Assembly (NCBI GenBank): GCA_934675735.1
Contig: CAKURR010000008.1
Coordinates: forward strand, 1 to 64,000
Length of the DNA stretch: 64,000 bases
Source: an uncultured Clostridia bacterium
GTDB lineage: Bacteria; Bacillota; Clostridia; Christensenellales; Aristaeellaceae
Direction: 5' to 3'
Shown here: one piece after another, positions 33,557 to 41,514 of the stretch
How the letters are laid out: each line of letters opens with the position of its first letter
How positions within the stretch are numbered: position 1 is the first letter of the stretch
Notes under the pieces: model-generated
The model's database searches: none
The model's input: the letters and a program-made list of their open reading frames with translations, nothing else
Told to the model about the DNA's origin: nothing
Made by a program: the position numbers and the translations under genes

Positions 33557-33607
33557 ATACGTCATGCGGTTTTCGGCGGACAGCAGCGGCAGAAAGCGCT
33601 TTTCCGC

Positions 33608-34693
33608 TTATTTTTTCGGAATGTAGCCCTGTGCGCAGAGCAGCTCGGCAATCAGCACCGCGCCGCCGGCCGCGCCGCGCAGCGTGTTGTGAGACAGACC
33701 GACGAAGCGCCAGTCAAACAGCGAATCCCCGCGCAGGCGGCCGAGCGAAATGCCCATGCCGCGTTCAAAGTCACGGTCAAGGCGGGTCTGCGGGCGGTTA
33801 TCCTCTTCAAAATACTGGAGGAAGGGATGCGGCGCGCTCGGCAGGTTCATCTTCTGCGGCAGGCCTTCAAAGGCGCGCCAGCGGGCGATGATTTCCTCCT
33901 TTGTCGCGGGCTTTTCAAAGCTTGCCCAGCAGGTCGCTAGGTGGCCGTCAGCCACGGCGACGCGCACGCAGTGCGCGCTGATAATCGGCGCTTTGGCGGG
34001 CACGATGACGCCGTTTTCGATATGGCCCCAGATTTTGAGCGGCTCCTGTTCGCTCTTTTCCTCTTCGCCGCCGATATAGGGGATGACATTGTCAATCATC
34101 TCCGGCCAGCGCTTGAAGGTCTTGCCCGCGCCGGAAATCGCCTGATAGGTGGAGACGACCACGCGCGTGGGCTTCAAATCATACAGCGCCGTCAGCGCGG
34201 GCACATAGCTCTGGATGGAGCAGTTGGGCTTGACGGTGACAAAGCCGACCTTCGTGCCCAGGCGTTTGCGCTGATACTCGATGATATCGGCGTGCTGCGG
34301 GTTCAGCTCCGGCACAATCATCGGCACATCCGGCGTGCCGCGGTGGGCGGAGTTGTTGGAAACGACGGGCGTTTCGCTCTTGGCGTAAGCGTCCTCCAGC
34401 GCGCGGATTTCATCCTTTTTCATATCCACGGCGCAGAAAACGAAGTCCACGTCGCCCGTTACGCCTTCAACATCGGAGGCGTCGCGCACGACAAGCGGGC
34501 GGATATTCTGCGGAATCGGCCAGTCGAACGCCCAGCGGTCGGCGACCGCCTCTTCATATGTTTTTCCGGCGCTGCGCGCGGAGGCCGCGACAACGGCGAT
34601 TTCGAACCACGGGTGCTCGGCCAAGAGAGAAACAAAACGTTGCCCCACCATGCCGGTGGCGCCGACGACTGCAACGCGCCATTTGCGTTCCAT
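33608..34693 (-). CDS. asd: Aspartate-semialdehyde dehydrogenase
   Basis: Reduces aspartyl phosphate to aspartate semialdehyde, the DapA substrate. 361 residues. The NADP site is VVGATGMVGQRF; the catalytic cysteine is Cys158 in VKPNCSIQSY; HCVRVAVADGH and the C-terminal GLSHNTLRGAAGGAVLIAEL are conserved. The NNSAHR segment and the length resemble the archaeal/fungal-type branch more than the short Gram-negative form. It begins at an ATG preceded by AAGGATG and is the first gene of the asd-dapA pair. Confidence 0.95.
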   Translation of the reverse strand: MERKWRVAVVGATGMVGQRFVSLLAEHPWFEIAVVAASARSAGKTYEEAVADRWAFDWPIPQNIRPLVVRDASDVEGVTGDVDFVFCAVDMKKDEIRALEDAYAKSETPVVSNNSAHRGTPDVPMIVPELNPQHADIIEYQRKRLGTKVGFVTVKPNCSIQSYVPALTALYDLKPTRVVVSTYQAISGAGKTFKRWPEMIDNVIPYIGGEEEKSEQEPLKIWGHIENGVIVPAKAPIISAHCVRVAVADGHLATCWASFEKPATKEEIIARWRAFEGLPQKMNLPSAPHPFLQYFEEDNRPQTRLDRDFERGMGISLGRLRGDSLFDWRFVGLSHNTLRGAAGGAVLIAELLCAQGYIPKK

Positions 34694-34761
34694 GACGAAT
34701 CCATCCTTTCAAATTTCGTCGATTTATGCCGCAAAAAGGCGGCAAAAAGAATGATGTGCTC

Positions 34762-34791
34762 ATCATAGCACCGAAAGGAGCGCTTTGTCAA
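34762..34791 (-). promoter_or_regulatory. SigA promoter of asd-dapA
   Basis: Minus strand TTGACA (34786-34791), 18-base spacer, TATGAT (34762-34767). The -10 box sits in a small palindrome, GTGCT..AGCAC (34757-34772), a possible operator. Confidence 0.75.
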
Positions 34792-34871
34792 CCCCGACCG
34801 TGCGATTGTGCGGCTCGGCTGACCGCCCTGATAAAAAATACGCCGCGCGGGGAGGAAATGTGCGGCCCGCC

Positions 34872-34900
34872 TTTTCATTTTGCCGCGATTATGCTAAAAT
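34872..34900 (+). promoter_or_regulatory. Promoter of the M20-YesL run
   Basis: TTTTCA (34872-34877), 17-base spacer, TAAAAT (34895-34900) with TGC in front (extended -10). Confidence 0.6.
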
Positions 34901-34955
34901 ATAAAGTCGAAGAAGTAGAAGCTGAAACAGCGCTGCCTGAAAGCGAGGAATGAAT

Positions 34956-36110
34956 ATGGATTTTGACGCCCTTTTGCAAGAGGCGAACCGATATGAGAGC
35001 CGACTGCGCGAGCATCGGCGCGCGCTGCACCGCATCCCCGAACTGGGGTATGAGGAACACGAAACGCACGCCTATCTGATGGAGCATCTGCGCGCGCTTG
35101 CGCCGGACGATTTGAAGGTGTTTGCCAGGACGGGCATCCGCGCCGTGTTTCGCGGCGACGGAACGGGCCGCGTGGTGGCCTTCCGCTCGGATATCGACGC
35201 ATTGCCCATTTCGGAAGCGACGGGCCGCTACTTTGCCTCGTGCCATGCGGGCAGAATGCACGCGTGCGGCCACGACGGCCATATGGCCAACCTGCTGACG
35301 TTCGCCCAGTGGCTCAGCGAGCATCGGGAGAAGCTCCGCGACGACGTGGTGCTGCTCTTTCAGCCCGCGGAGGAGACGACGGGCGGCGCGCGGAACATGA
35401 TTGAAGAGGGCGCGCTGGAAAATCCGCACGTCGAGGTCGTCTACGGCATGCACATGATGCCCGACGTGCCGCTCGGCAAGGTTTCGACCTGTGCGGGGCC
35501 GATGATGGCGCAGACCTGTGAGATGGATTTCATCATCCGCGGCCTGGCCGCCCACGGCGCAATGCCGCACACGGGGCGCGACGCGGTGATGGCGATGGCG
35601 CATCTGCTGACGATGCTGCAAACGACCGTCGCCCGCAGCATCGACCCCGCTCAGCCTGCGCTGATTACCGTGGGCCACGTGGAAGCGGGCCATCAGCGCA
35701 ATATCATCGCCGACGAAGCGAGGATGGAGGGCATTGTCCGCACATTCTCTAACGACGTGTACGCGCGGCTGGAAGCGCGCATGCTGGCGGATATCGCCGG
35801 TGTGGACGCGGCCTTCGGCACGAAAACCGAGATGGTGAAACGCGTCTTTTATCCGTGCGTGGAAAACGACCCGACCGAGGTTGAGCGCGTGCGTGCCCTG
35901 CTGGGCGACCGATTCGTGCCCGAAAAGCCGCGCATGATTGCGGAGGATTTTTCCTATTATCAGCTCAGCGTGCCGGGCGTGTTTGTTTTTTGCGGCTGCA
36001 TGGATGAAAACCACAAGAGTCCGCTGCATGCGGATACATTTGATTTTGACGAGCGCGCGCTGGTTACGGGCCTTGCGCTGTTCATCGGCTTGACGAGCGG
36101 AAAGGAATAA
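34956..36110 (+). CDS. M20 family metallopeptidase / amidohydrolase
   Basis: 384 residues of the N-acyl-amino-acid amidohydrolase branch. Metal ligands are visible in HACGHDGH, the PAEETTGGARNM pair of glutamates, and the C-terminal HADTFDFDE. The dimerisation domain (about 180-290) contains GLAAHGAMPHTGRDAVMAM. It removes an acyl group from an amino acid or small peptide. It is divergent from asd-dapA, so N-acetyl-diaminopimelate deacetylase is possible, but hippurate-hydrolase-like enzymes are indistinguishable by eye. The ATG at 34956 is better spaced from GAGGAA than the one at 34950. Confidence 0.88.
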   Translation: MDFDALLQEANRYESRLREHRRALHRIPELGYEEHETHAYLMEHLRALAPDDLKVFARTGIRAVFRGDGTGRVVAFRSDIDALPISEATGRYFASCHAGRMHACGHDGHMANLLTFAQWLSEHREKLRDDVVLLFQPAEETTGGARNMIEEGALENPHVEVVYGMHMMPDVPLGKVSTCAGPMMAQTCEMDFIIRGLAAHGAMPHTGRDAVMAMAHLLTMLQTTVARSIDPAQPALITVGHVEAGHQRNIIADEARMEGIVRTFSNDVYARLEARMLADIAGVDAAFGTKTEMVKRVFYPCVENDPTEVERVRALLGDRFVPEKPRMIAEDFSYYQLSVPGVFVFCGCMDENHKSPLHADTFDFDERALVTGLALFIGLTSGKE

Positions 36111-36114
36111 GAGA

Positions 36115-37059
36115 ATGGGCTTTTTTGACAGAATGTATTACGGCAAGGCGGGCAAACGCGATTACAGCGAGATGGATATGCCGAAAAACCGCGTGTCGCT
36201 GTTCTTCATGGTGCTCAAGGACCACGTCTTTGACCTCGTGAAGGTCAACCTCATGCAGGTGATTTTCTGGATTCCGTTTCTGCTGTGGACGTATATCAAC
36301 CTCGCGGCGGTGCAGAGCATCGACACTGAAACGGTGCTCGCCGGGGCGGACGGCGCGGCGGATTTGATGAGCGCCATTTCCGGCTATGCGATGATGTGGC
36401 TCATCGGCCTGATTCCCTGCATCGCCATCACGGGCCCGTCGTCGGCGGGCGCGGCGTATATCATGCGCAACTGGGCACGCGACCAGCATGCCTTTCTGTT
36501 TTCGGATTTCAAGGATGCGTTCAAGTCCAACTGGAAGCAGGCGCTCGGCGTTTCCGCGCTGACCTCGATTGTGCCCGTCGTGGCCTATACGGCGGTTTCG
36601 TATTACGGCAGCATGGCCAAGGGGAGCGCCGTGATGCTCGTGCCGCTGATGATCGTGCTTTCCGCGACGCTGATGTATATCATCATGCTGCCGCTTCTCT
36701 ATCCGATGATGGTCGGGTATGAGCTGAGCTTCAAAAACCTCATCAAGAACGCGTTTTTGATGGGCGCGGCGCGCCTGCCGCAGATGCTGCTGGCGCGGCT
36801 CATCACGGCGATTCCGGTTGCGGCGCTGCTGGTCGGCATATATGCGGGCAACGGCATCGTGATTCTGGTGGTGTCGCTGTATTACCTGCTGTTCGGCTTT
36901 GCGCTGTCCCGCCTGATTTACGCGTCGTTTGCCAACGGCGTGTTTGACAAGTATCTCAACCCGAACATCGAGGGTGCGCAGGTCGGTCAGGGCCTGAGAC
37001 CGCATATCGAGGACGACGACCTGCCCGAGGACGATGAGGAGGACGACGAGGACGCGTAA
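36115..37059 (+). CDS. YesL-like (DUF624) membrane protein
   Basis: 314 residues, five to six hydrophobic segments. ITGPSSAGAAYIMRNWARDQ and SDFKDAFKSNWKQAL match DUF624/YesL proteins. The C-terminus is very acidic (HIEDDDLPEDDEEDDEDA). Function is unknown; relatives often sit near sugar ABC transporters, but none is here. It starts 4 bases after the M20 gene and is probably co-transcribed. Confidence 0.85.
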   Translation: MGFFDRMYYGKAGKRDYSEMDMPKNRVSLFFMVLKDHVFDLVKVNLMQVIFWIPFLLWTYINLAAVQSIDTETVLAGADGAADLMSAISGYAMMWLIGLIPCIAITGPSSAGAAYIMRNWARDQHAFLFSDFKDAFKSNWKQALGVSALTSIVPVVAYTAVSYYGSMAKGSAVMLVPLMIVLSATLMYIIMLPLLYPMMVGYELSFKNLIKNAFLMGAARLPQMLLARLITAIPVAALLVGIYAGNGIVILVVSLYYLLFGFALSRLIYASFANGVFDKYLNPNIEGAQVGQGLRPHIEDDDLPEDDEEDDEDA

Positions 37060-37111
37060 ATCCACATGAAACGCACCCTCTGCGGCCACAATGAGGGCGG
37101 GAGGTGAGCGC

Positions 37112-37273
37112 ATGAAGGGGTTTACGCCGCCGACACAGCGTGAGCGCGACAAATACCGCGCGGCGCAGGAGGCGGGCCTGCTTGAACGCGTGCTGGAAGT
37201 GGGCTGGGCCGGATTGACCGCCAAAGAGAGCGGCCGAATCGGCGGTCTGCTGGCGCGCAAAAACAGAGAGTAG
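37112..37273 (+). CDS. Short alpha/beta-type small acid-soluble spore protein
   Basis: 53 residues. The sequence RDKYRAAQEAGLLERVLEVG followed by WAGLTAKESGRIGGLLARKN follows the two-helix pattern of short clostridial alpha/beta-type SASPs (E-x-A-x-E-x-G-L, then G-x-L-T-x-x-E-x-G-x-x-G-G). These coat and protect spore DNA. GGAGGTG precedes the ATG by five bases; a longer frame from 37091 lacks a site. Forespore transcription is expected, yet no clear SigG box was found in the 52-base gap, so it may also be read from upstream. Confidence 0.75.
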   Translation: MKGFTPPTQRERDKYRAAQEAGLLERVLEVGWAGLTAKESGRIGGLLARKNRE

Positions 37274-37278
37274 AGACG

Positions 37279-38031
37279 ATGTACGACGATTTTGCAAGCG
37301 TATACGATACGCTGATGGATGACTTTGATTATGACGCGTGGAGCGCCTATTATCTGGAACTGATTTGTTCCGTGACGGGCGAGCTGCCGCGGCGCGCGGC
37401 GGAATGCGCGTGCGGAACGGGCAGCCTGACCGTGCGTCTGGCCCAAAGCGGCATGGCGATGACGGGCGTGGATTTATCCGCCGCGATGCTGCGCCGCGCG
37501 GAAAAGAAGGCGCGCGATTACGGCGTGGAGGTTGCGTTCGTTCGGCAGGATATGAAGAAGCTGACGCTGCCCAGGCGCGTCGGCGCGGTGCTGGCGACGT
37601 GCGACGGCGTGAATTACCTGACGACGCCGAGCGACGTGCAGGCGTTTTTCGCGGCGGCGTATCAAAACCTGCTGCCCGGCGGCGCGCTGTGCTTTGATTG
37701 TTCCACGCGGCATAAGCTGGAGAGCGTCATGGGCGACGAGTTCTTCGGCGAGGAGCGGGACGGCGCGGCGGTGCTCTGGCAGAACAAGCTGAACCGCGAG
37801 GAACATCTGCTGTCGATGGATGTCACGTTCTTTGTCCGCGAAGAGGACGGGCGCTATCGGCGCTTCCGCGAGCAGCACCGCCAGCGCGCGCACAGCGCAC
37901 AGGAACTGACGGCGTGGCTGCAGGACGCGGGCTTTGAGGATGTGCGGATATACGGCGAAATGCGCGCGGATGCGCCGAAGCCGGAGGATATGCGCATCCA
38001 CATCACCGCGAGAAAACCCGATACTGTATGA
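37279..38031 (+). CDS. Class I SAM-dependent methyltransferase
   Basis: 250 residues. It starts MYDDFASVYDTLMDDFDYDA, a common opening of this methyltransferase group. The SAM site is AECACGTGSLTVRLAQSG, followed by VDLSAAMLRRAEKKA and LATCDGVNYL. The target is unknown. It starts 5 bases after the SASP gene and ends 21 bases before hslO. Confidence 0.88.
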   Translation: MYDDFASVYDTLMDDFDYDAWSAYYLELICSVTGELPRRAAECACGTGSLTVRLAQSGMAMTGVDLSAAMLRRAEKKARDYGVEVAFVRQDMKKLTLPRRVGAVLATCDGVNYLTTPSDVQAFFAAAYQNLLPGGALCFDCSTRHKLESVMGDEFFGEERDGAAVLWQNKLNREEHLLSMDVTFFVREEDGRYRRFREQHRQRAHSAQELTAWLQDAGFEDVRIYGEMRADAPKPEDMRIHITARKPDTV

Positions 38032-38052
38032 TTTTTCGGAGGAATTGACGAT

Positions 38053-38958
38053 ATGGAACAGAAGAAATCCAGAATGCTTCGTCTGACGCTGATGGGCGGC
38101 CAGGCGCGTGTGTTTATCTGCGATACGACGCAGATGGCGCAGCAGGCGCGCGATATTCACAACGCGAGCAACACGTGCAGCGCCGCGATGGGCCGCATGC
38201 TGGCGGCGACGGCGATCATGGGCGCGAACCTCAAGAGCGAGGGCGACCGCATTACCGCGACCATCAACGGCGGCGGCCCCGCCGGCCCGATCTGCGCGAT
38301 CGCCGGGCCGGACGGCACGGTGAAGGTGACCATCGAGCACCCCGAGGTCGAACTGCCGCTCAAGGAGAACGGCAAACTCAACGTCGGCGGGGCGCTGGGC
38401 AAGGACGGCCAGCTGACCGTCATGCGCTCTTTCGGCTTCGGCGAGCCGTATGTCGGCCGCGTGGCGCTGGTTTCCGGCGAAATCGCCGAGGATTTCGCGA
38501 TGTATTATCTGGAATCCGAACAGACGCCATCCCTGTGCGCGCTGGGCACGCTGGTAGGCGAGAACATCATCGCTTCCGGCGGCATTCTGATTCAGGCCAT
38601 GCCGGATTGCTCGGAGGAACTGCTCGACGCGCTGGAAATCCGCGCGGAGCTGTTCAGTTCGATTTCTCAGCTGCTTTCCGAAATGACGCTGGAGGAGATT
38701 GTCGAGGGCTGCTTCCGCGGTTTGAATCCCGAAATTCTGGAAGAAATGCCGCTCCGCCTGCAATGCGACTGCTCACGCGATTACATCGAGCACGTGCTGC
38801 TGTCGATGGGCGAGGGTGAAATCCGCGATATGATTGAAAAGCAAAACGGCTGTGAGGTGGAATGCCACTTCTGCCGCAAGCATTATCGTTTCAGCGGCGA
38901 AGAGCTGGAAAGCTTGCTCGAGCAGGCGCATCGGGCCGCCGATGAAAGCGACGCGTAA
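38053..38958 (+). CDS. hslO: Redox-regulated chaperone Hsp33
   Basis: 301 residues. Hsp33 is a holdase activated by oxidation of a zinc centre. The N-terminal domain includes VFICDTTQMAQQARDIH and GGGPAGPICAIAGPDGTVK. The C-terminal zinc switch is intact: CxC in LQCDCS and CxxC in ECHFC. CGGAGG precedes the ATG. It is followed by TPR and HEAT-like genes of unknown role. Confidence 0.96.
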   Translation: MEQKKSRMLRLTLMGGQARVFICDTTQMAQQARDIHNASNTCSAAMGRMLAATAIMGANLKSEGDRITATINGGGPAGPICAIAGPDGTVKVTIEHPEVELPLKENGKLNVGGALGKDGQLTVMRSFGFGEPYVGRVALVSGEIAEDFAMYYLESEQTPSLCALGTLVGENIIASGGILIQAMPDCSEELLDALEIRAELFSSISQLLSEMTLEEIVEGCFRGLNPEILEEMPLRLQCDCSRDYIEHVLLSMGEGEIRDMIEKQNGCEVECHFCRKHYRFSGEELESLLEQAHRAADESDA

Positions 38959-38975
38959 TAACAAGGAGGCATATC

Positions 38976-40661
38976 ATGACCAAGGTGGTCGAAATCGCGC
39001 GCACAAGTGAATACTGGGTCAGCCGCGCGCACAAACACCGCCTTGCCGAACGATATGACGAGGCCATGGCACTGCTGGGTAAGACGCGGGAGCAATACGG
39101 CACGGGCGAAGCGCTGGAATATGAGTTGGCGCAGATCTACGAAGAGATGGGCTGCGAGGATGAAGCGGCGCGGTCATATCTGCGCGTGGCCCGCATGAAC
39201 GGCGAATATCGGGCGGACGCCCTGTTTCAGCTGGCGCTTTCCGCCGCACAGCGCGCGGATTTGCCCCGCGCCGTCTCCTATTTTGAGCAGTTTGAAGCGA
39301 GCGACAGGCGCGGCGTTTCGCCGGATTTGGCGGCGATGCTCGGCCGACAGCTCAGGCAGGCGCTTGAAACGCCGACCCCGCAGAACAGGCGGGAGCGGGC
39401 CAAGGCGCTTGAGCGCCGCGCGGTGGAGCGTTTGCAGGCGGGCAGGGTGTATGCCGCGCGCCGCACGATGCTCCATGCGATAGACTTATGCGAAAACGCG
39501 CAGAGACTGACGCTGCTGGCCTGCTGTGAACTGATTTTAGGCAGGCTCGATGACGCGCTGACCCATGCGCGGCGGGCGCACGAGCTTGCGCCCGCGCGGG
39601 TGCAGACGCTCTGCGTGCTGGTCGATGTGCTCTACACGATGGAACGGACGGAGCAGGCGCGGCGCATGCTGCATATCGCTGTGCTGCGCGCGCAGAGCGA
39701 GGAAGACAGGCTGAGCGTGGCCGTCGAATGCGCCAAACACGGCGAGGATGGCCTGACCCTTCGGCTGACGCGCTCACTGCTGCACCGCGACCCGTATTGC
39801 GCAAGGGGCATGATGCTTCGCGGCTGTGCGCTGATGAATCTGCGGCGCTTTGACGAGGCGAAGCGCGTCTTTGCCCGCCTGTGCGTGCTCCTGCCGGAGG
39901 ATACGGTTGCACAGGCGTATTACGCCATGGCCAGAGACGAGCAGCCGCCCGAGCAGCGGTTGACGCTGGGGCTGGATGTGCCGCCGGAGGAGGCGGTGAA
40001 CCGCGCCATGCGCATCGTCGCCGCGATGGTGCAAACGCCGCCGCCCGACGCGCGCGAACTGTGTCGGCTGAGCGCGTGGGCCATGCGTTCGGTCGTCGGC
40101 GGGGCAAACACGGCGGTGCTGGCCGTCATGCAGATGATTGCGCTGGATACCGAGGAAGCGCGCGGCGTGCTGCTCGACGCGCTGACCGATCCGCAGGTGG
40201 GCGACAATCTGAAATATATGATGCTTCAGGCGATGACCGCCGCGCACGGCTTTCAGCCTTATGACGCGGATATCGGCGGGCGGCTGGTGCGGCTTGCGGC
40301 GGGCGCGACGACCGAGCGGCGCGCGGGCAGCGAGGATATCCAGACGGTGGTTCAGGCCGCAGCCGACGCGCTGTCGCCCGATTTCCCGCAGGCGCCGAGG
40401 ATGATTCTGCCGATGTATATCGCGCTGCTGGAACACGGCGGCATGCCCGCCAAGCGGGAACAGCCCGCGTGTGCGGCGGCGCTGGAATACCTGTTTCACA
40501 GGCTGTCCGGCAGAAACGTCGGGCTGCGGCGGATTGCCGCAAAGAGCGGCGTATCCCCAAGGCTCTGCAGCATGATGGCGAAGCGGATTCTGCGCGCCGT
40601 CAAAATCATGGCAAAAAACAACACAGAAGGAAGTGCAGACGATGAAATGCATCAACTTTGA
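38976..40661 (+). CDS. TPR-repeat protein, cytoplasmic, unknown function
   Basis: 561 residues, mostly helical. TPR-like pairs run from about 15 to 350 (for example GEALEYELAQIYEEMGCEDE and CCELILGRLDDALTHARRAH). The C-terminal part (about 360-545) is a different helical domain with GLRRIAAKSGVSPRLCSMMA, which resembles a helix-turn-helix. There is no signal peptide or membrane segment. It overlaps the next gene by 20 bases, so the two products are probably made together. Confidence 0.75.
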   Translation: MTKVVEIARTSEYWVSRAHKHRLAERYDEAMALLGKTREQYGTGEALEYELAQIYEEMGCEDEAARSYLRVARMNGEYRADALFQLALSAAQRADLPRAVSYFEQFEASDRRGVSPDLAAMLGRQLRQALETPTPQNRRERAKALERRAVERLQAGRVYAARRTMLHAIDLCENAQRLTLLACCELILGRLDDALTHARRAHELAPARVQTLCVLVDVLYTMERTEQARRMLHIAVLRAQSEEDRLSVAVECAKHGEDGLTLRLTRSLLHRDPYCARGMMLRGCALMNLRRFDEAKRVFARLCVLLPEDTVAQAYYAMARDEQPPEQRLTLGLDVPPEEAVNRAMRIVAAMVQTPPPDARELCRLSAWAMRSVVGGANTAVLAVMQMIALDTEEARGVLLDALTDPQVGDNLKYMMLQAMTAAHGFQPYDADIGGRLVRLAAGATTERRAGSEDIQTVVQAAADALSPDFPQAPRMILPMYIALLEHGGMPAKREQPACAAALEYLFHRLSGRNVGLRRIAAKSGVSPRLCSMMAKRILRAVKIMAKNNTEGSADDEMHQL

Positions 40662-41469
40662 CCGCGCTTTTGAGCGCTATATGGCCGGCTGGATGAAGGA
40701 AAACAGCGAAAAATATAAGGACGACATGGACGTTATCGAGGATATGATGCCCGACGTCTATCTGGAGTTTTTGCAGAAGCCCGCGGATTTTCTGGACGGC
40801 GTCGCGCCTCAGGATTATTTTGAGCAGTTTGACGACGCGGATATGCTCGTCGGCTGGCTCTGCGATTATATCGCGCAGGGCGTGCCCGTGCCGGATTTGC
40901 TGTTGGAGCGCATCACGAGTCTGGGCGAGCCCGCCGAAAAGAGTCTGCTGAAACTGCTGAATCGCACGGATTTGCCGGAAGAGGCGGAAATGACGGCGGT
41001 TTCGCTGCTGCGCGAGATGGAGAGCAAAGCGCCGATGCAGCGTTATATCGACTTCATCGCGTCGCTGGAGGAGCCGAGCGACAAGGGTGACCTTTGTGCC
41101 GAAGCGCTGCTGAGCATGGGCGAGGATGTCGTCGCGCCGATTCTGGCCGCGCTTTCCGGCGCGGGGCAGACGGGGCGGGATATCTTTGCCGATATTCTGA
41201 GCAATTACCCGGGCGACGAGCGCATTTATGAGCTTCTGACCGAGCGCTTTGCCATGCGGGAAGAAAAGCGGGCGCTGTTTGCGTCTTATCTGGCGAAGCT
41301 GGGCGACGACCGCGCCGTCGGCATGCTTAAGGAGGCGGCGCAGAGTCCGGATATCAACTATCTGGATTATGTGGAGGTCGTCAACGCCATCGAGGCGCTG
41401 GGCGGCGAGCGTCCGCCGGAGCGCGAGTTTTCCGGCGACCCGTATTATGAATCTCTCAGGCGCGTGTAA
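40642..41469 (+). CDS. HEAT-like helical repeat protein, unknown function
   Basis: 275 residues, acidic, alpha-helical. Repeated segments such as EPAEKSLLKLLNRTDLPEEA, DVVAPILAALSGAGQTGRD and DDRAVGMLKEAAQSPDINY look like HEAT or PBS-lyase-type repeats. ATG at 40642 lies inside the end of the TPR gene and has AAGGAAG upstream. A partner role with the TPR protein is inferred from the overlap only. Confidence 0.7.
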   Translation: MKCINFDRAFERYMAGWMKENSEKYKDDMDVIEDMMPDVYLEFLQKPADFLDGVAPQDYFEQFDDADMLVGWLCDYIAQGVPVPDLLLERITSLGEPAEKSLLKLLNRTDLPEEAEMTAVSLLREMESKAPMQRYIDFIASLEEPSDKGDLCAEALLSMGEDVVAPILAALSGAGQTGRDIFADILSNYPGDERIYELLTERFAMREEKRALFASYLAKLGDDRAVGMLKEAAQSPDINYLDYVEVVNAIEALGGERPPEREFSGDPYYESLRRV

Positions 41470-41514
41470 CCGCCTGAACGCGCATGTCTTACCCCCAAAG
41501 GAGGAACTGCTTTC

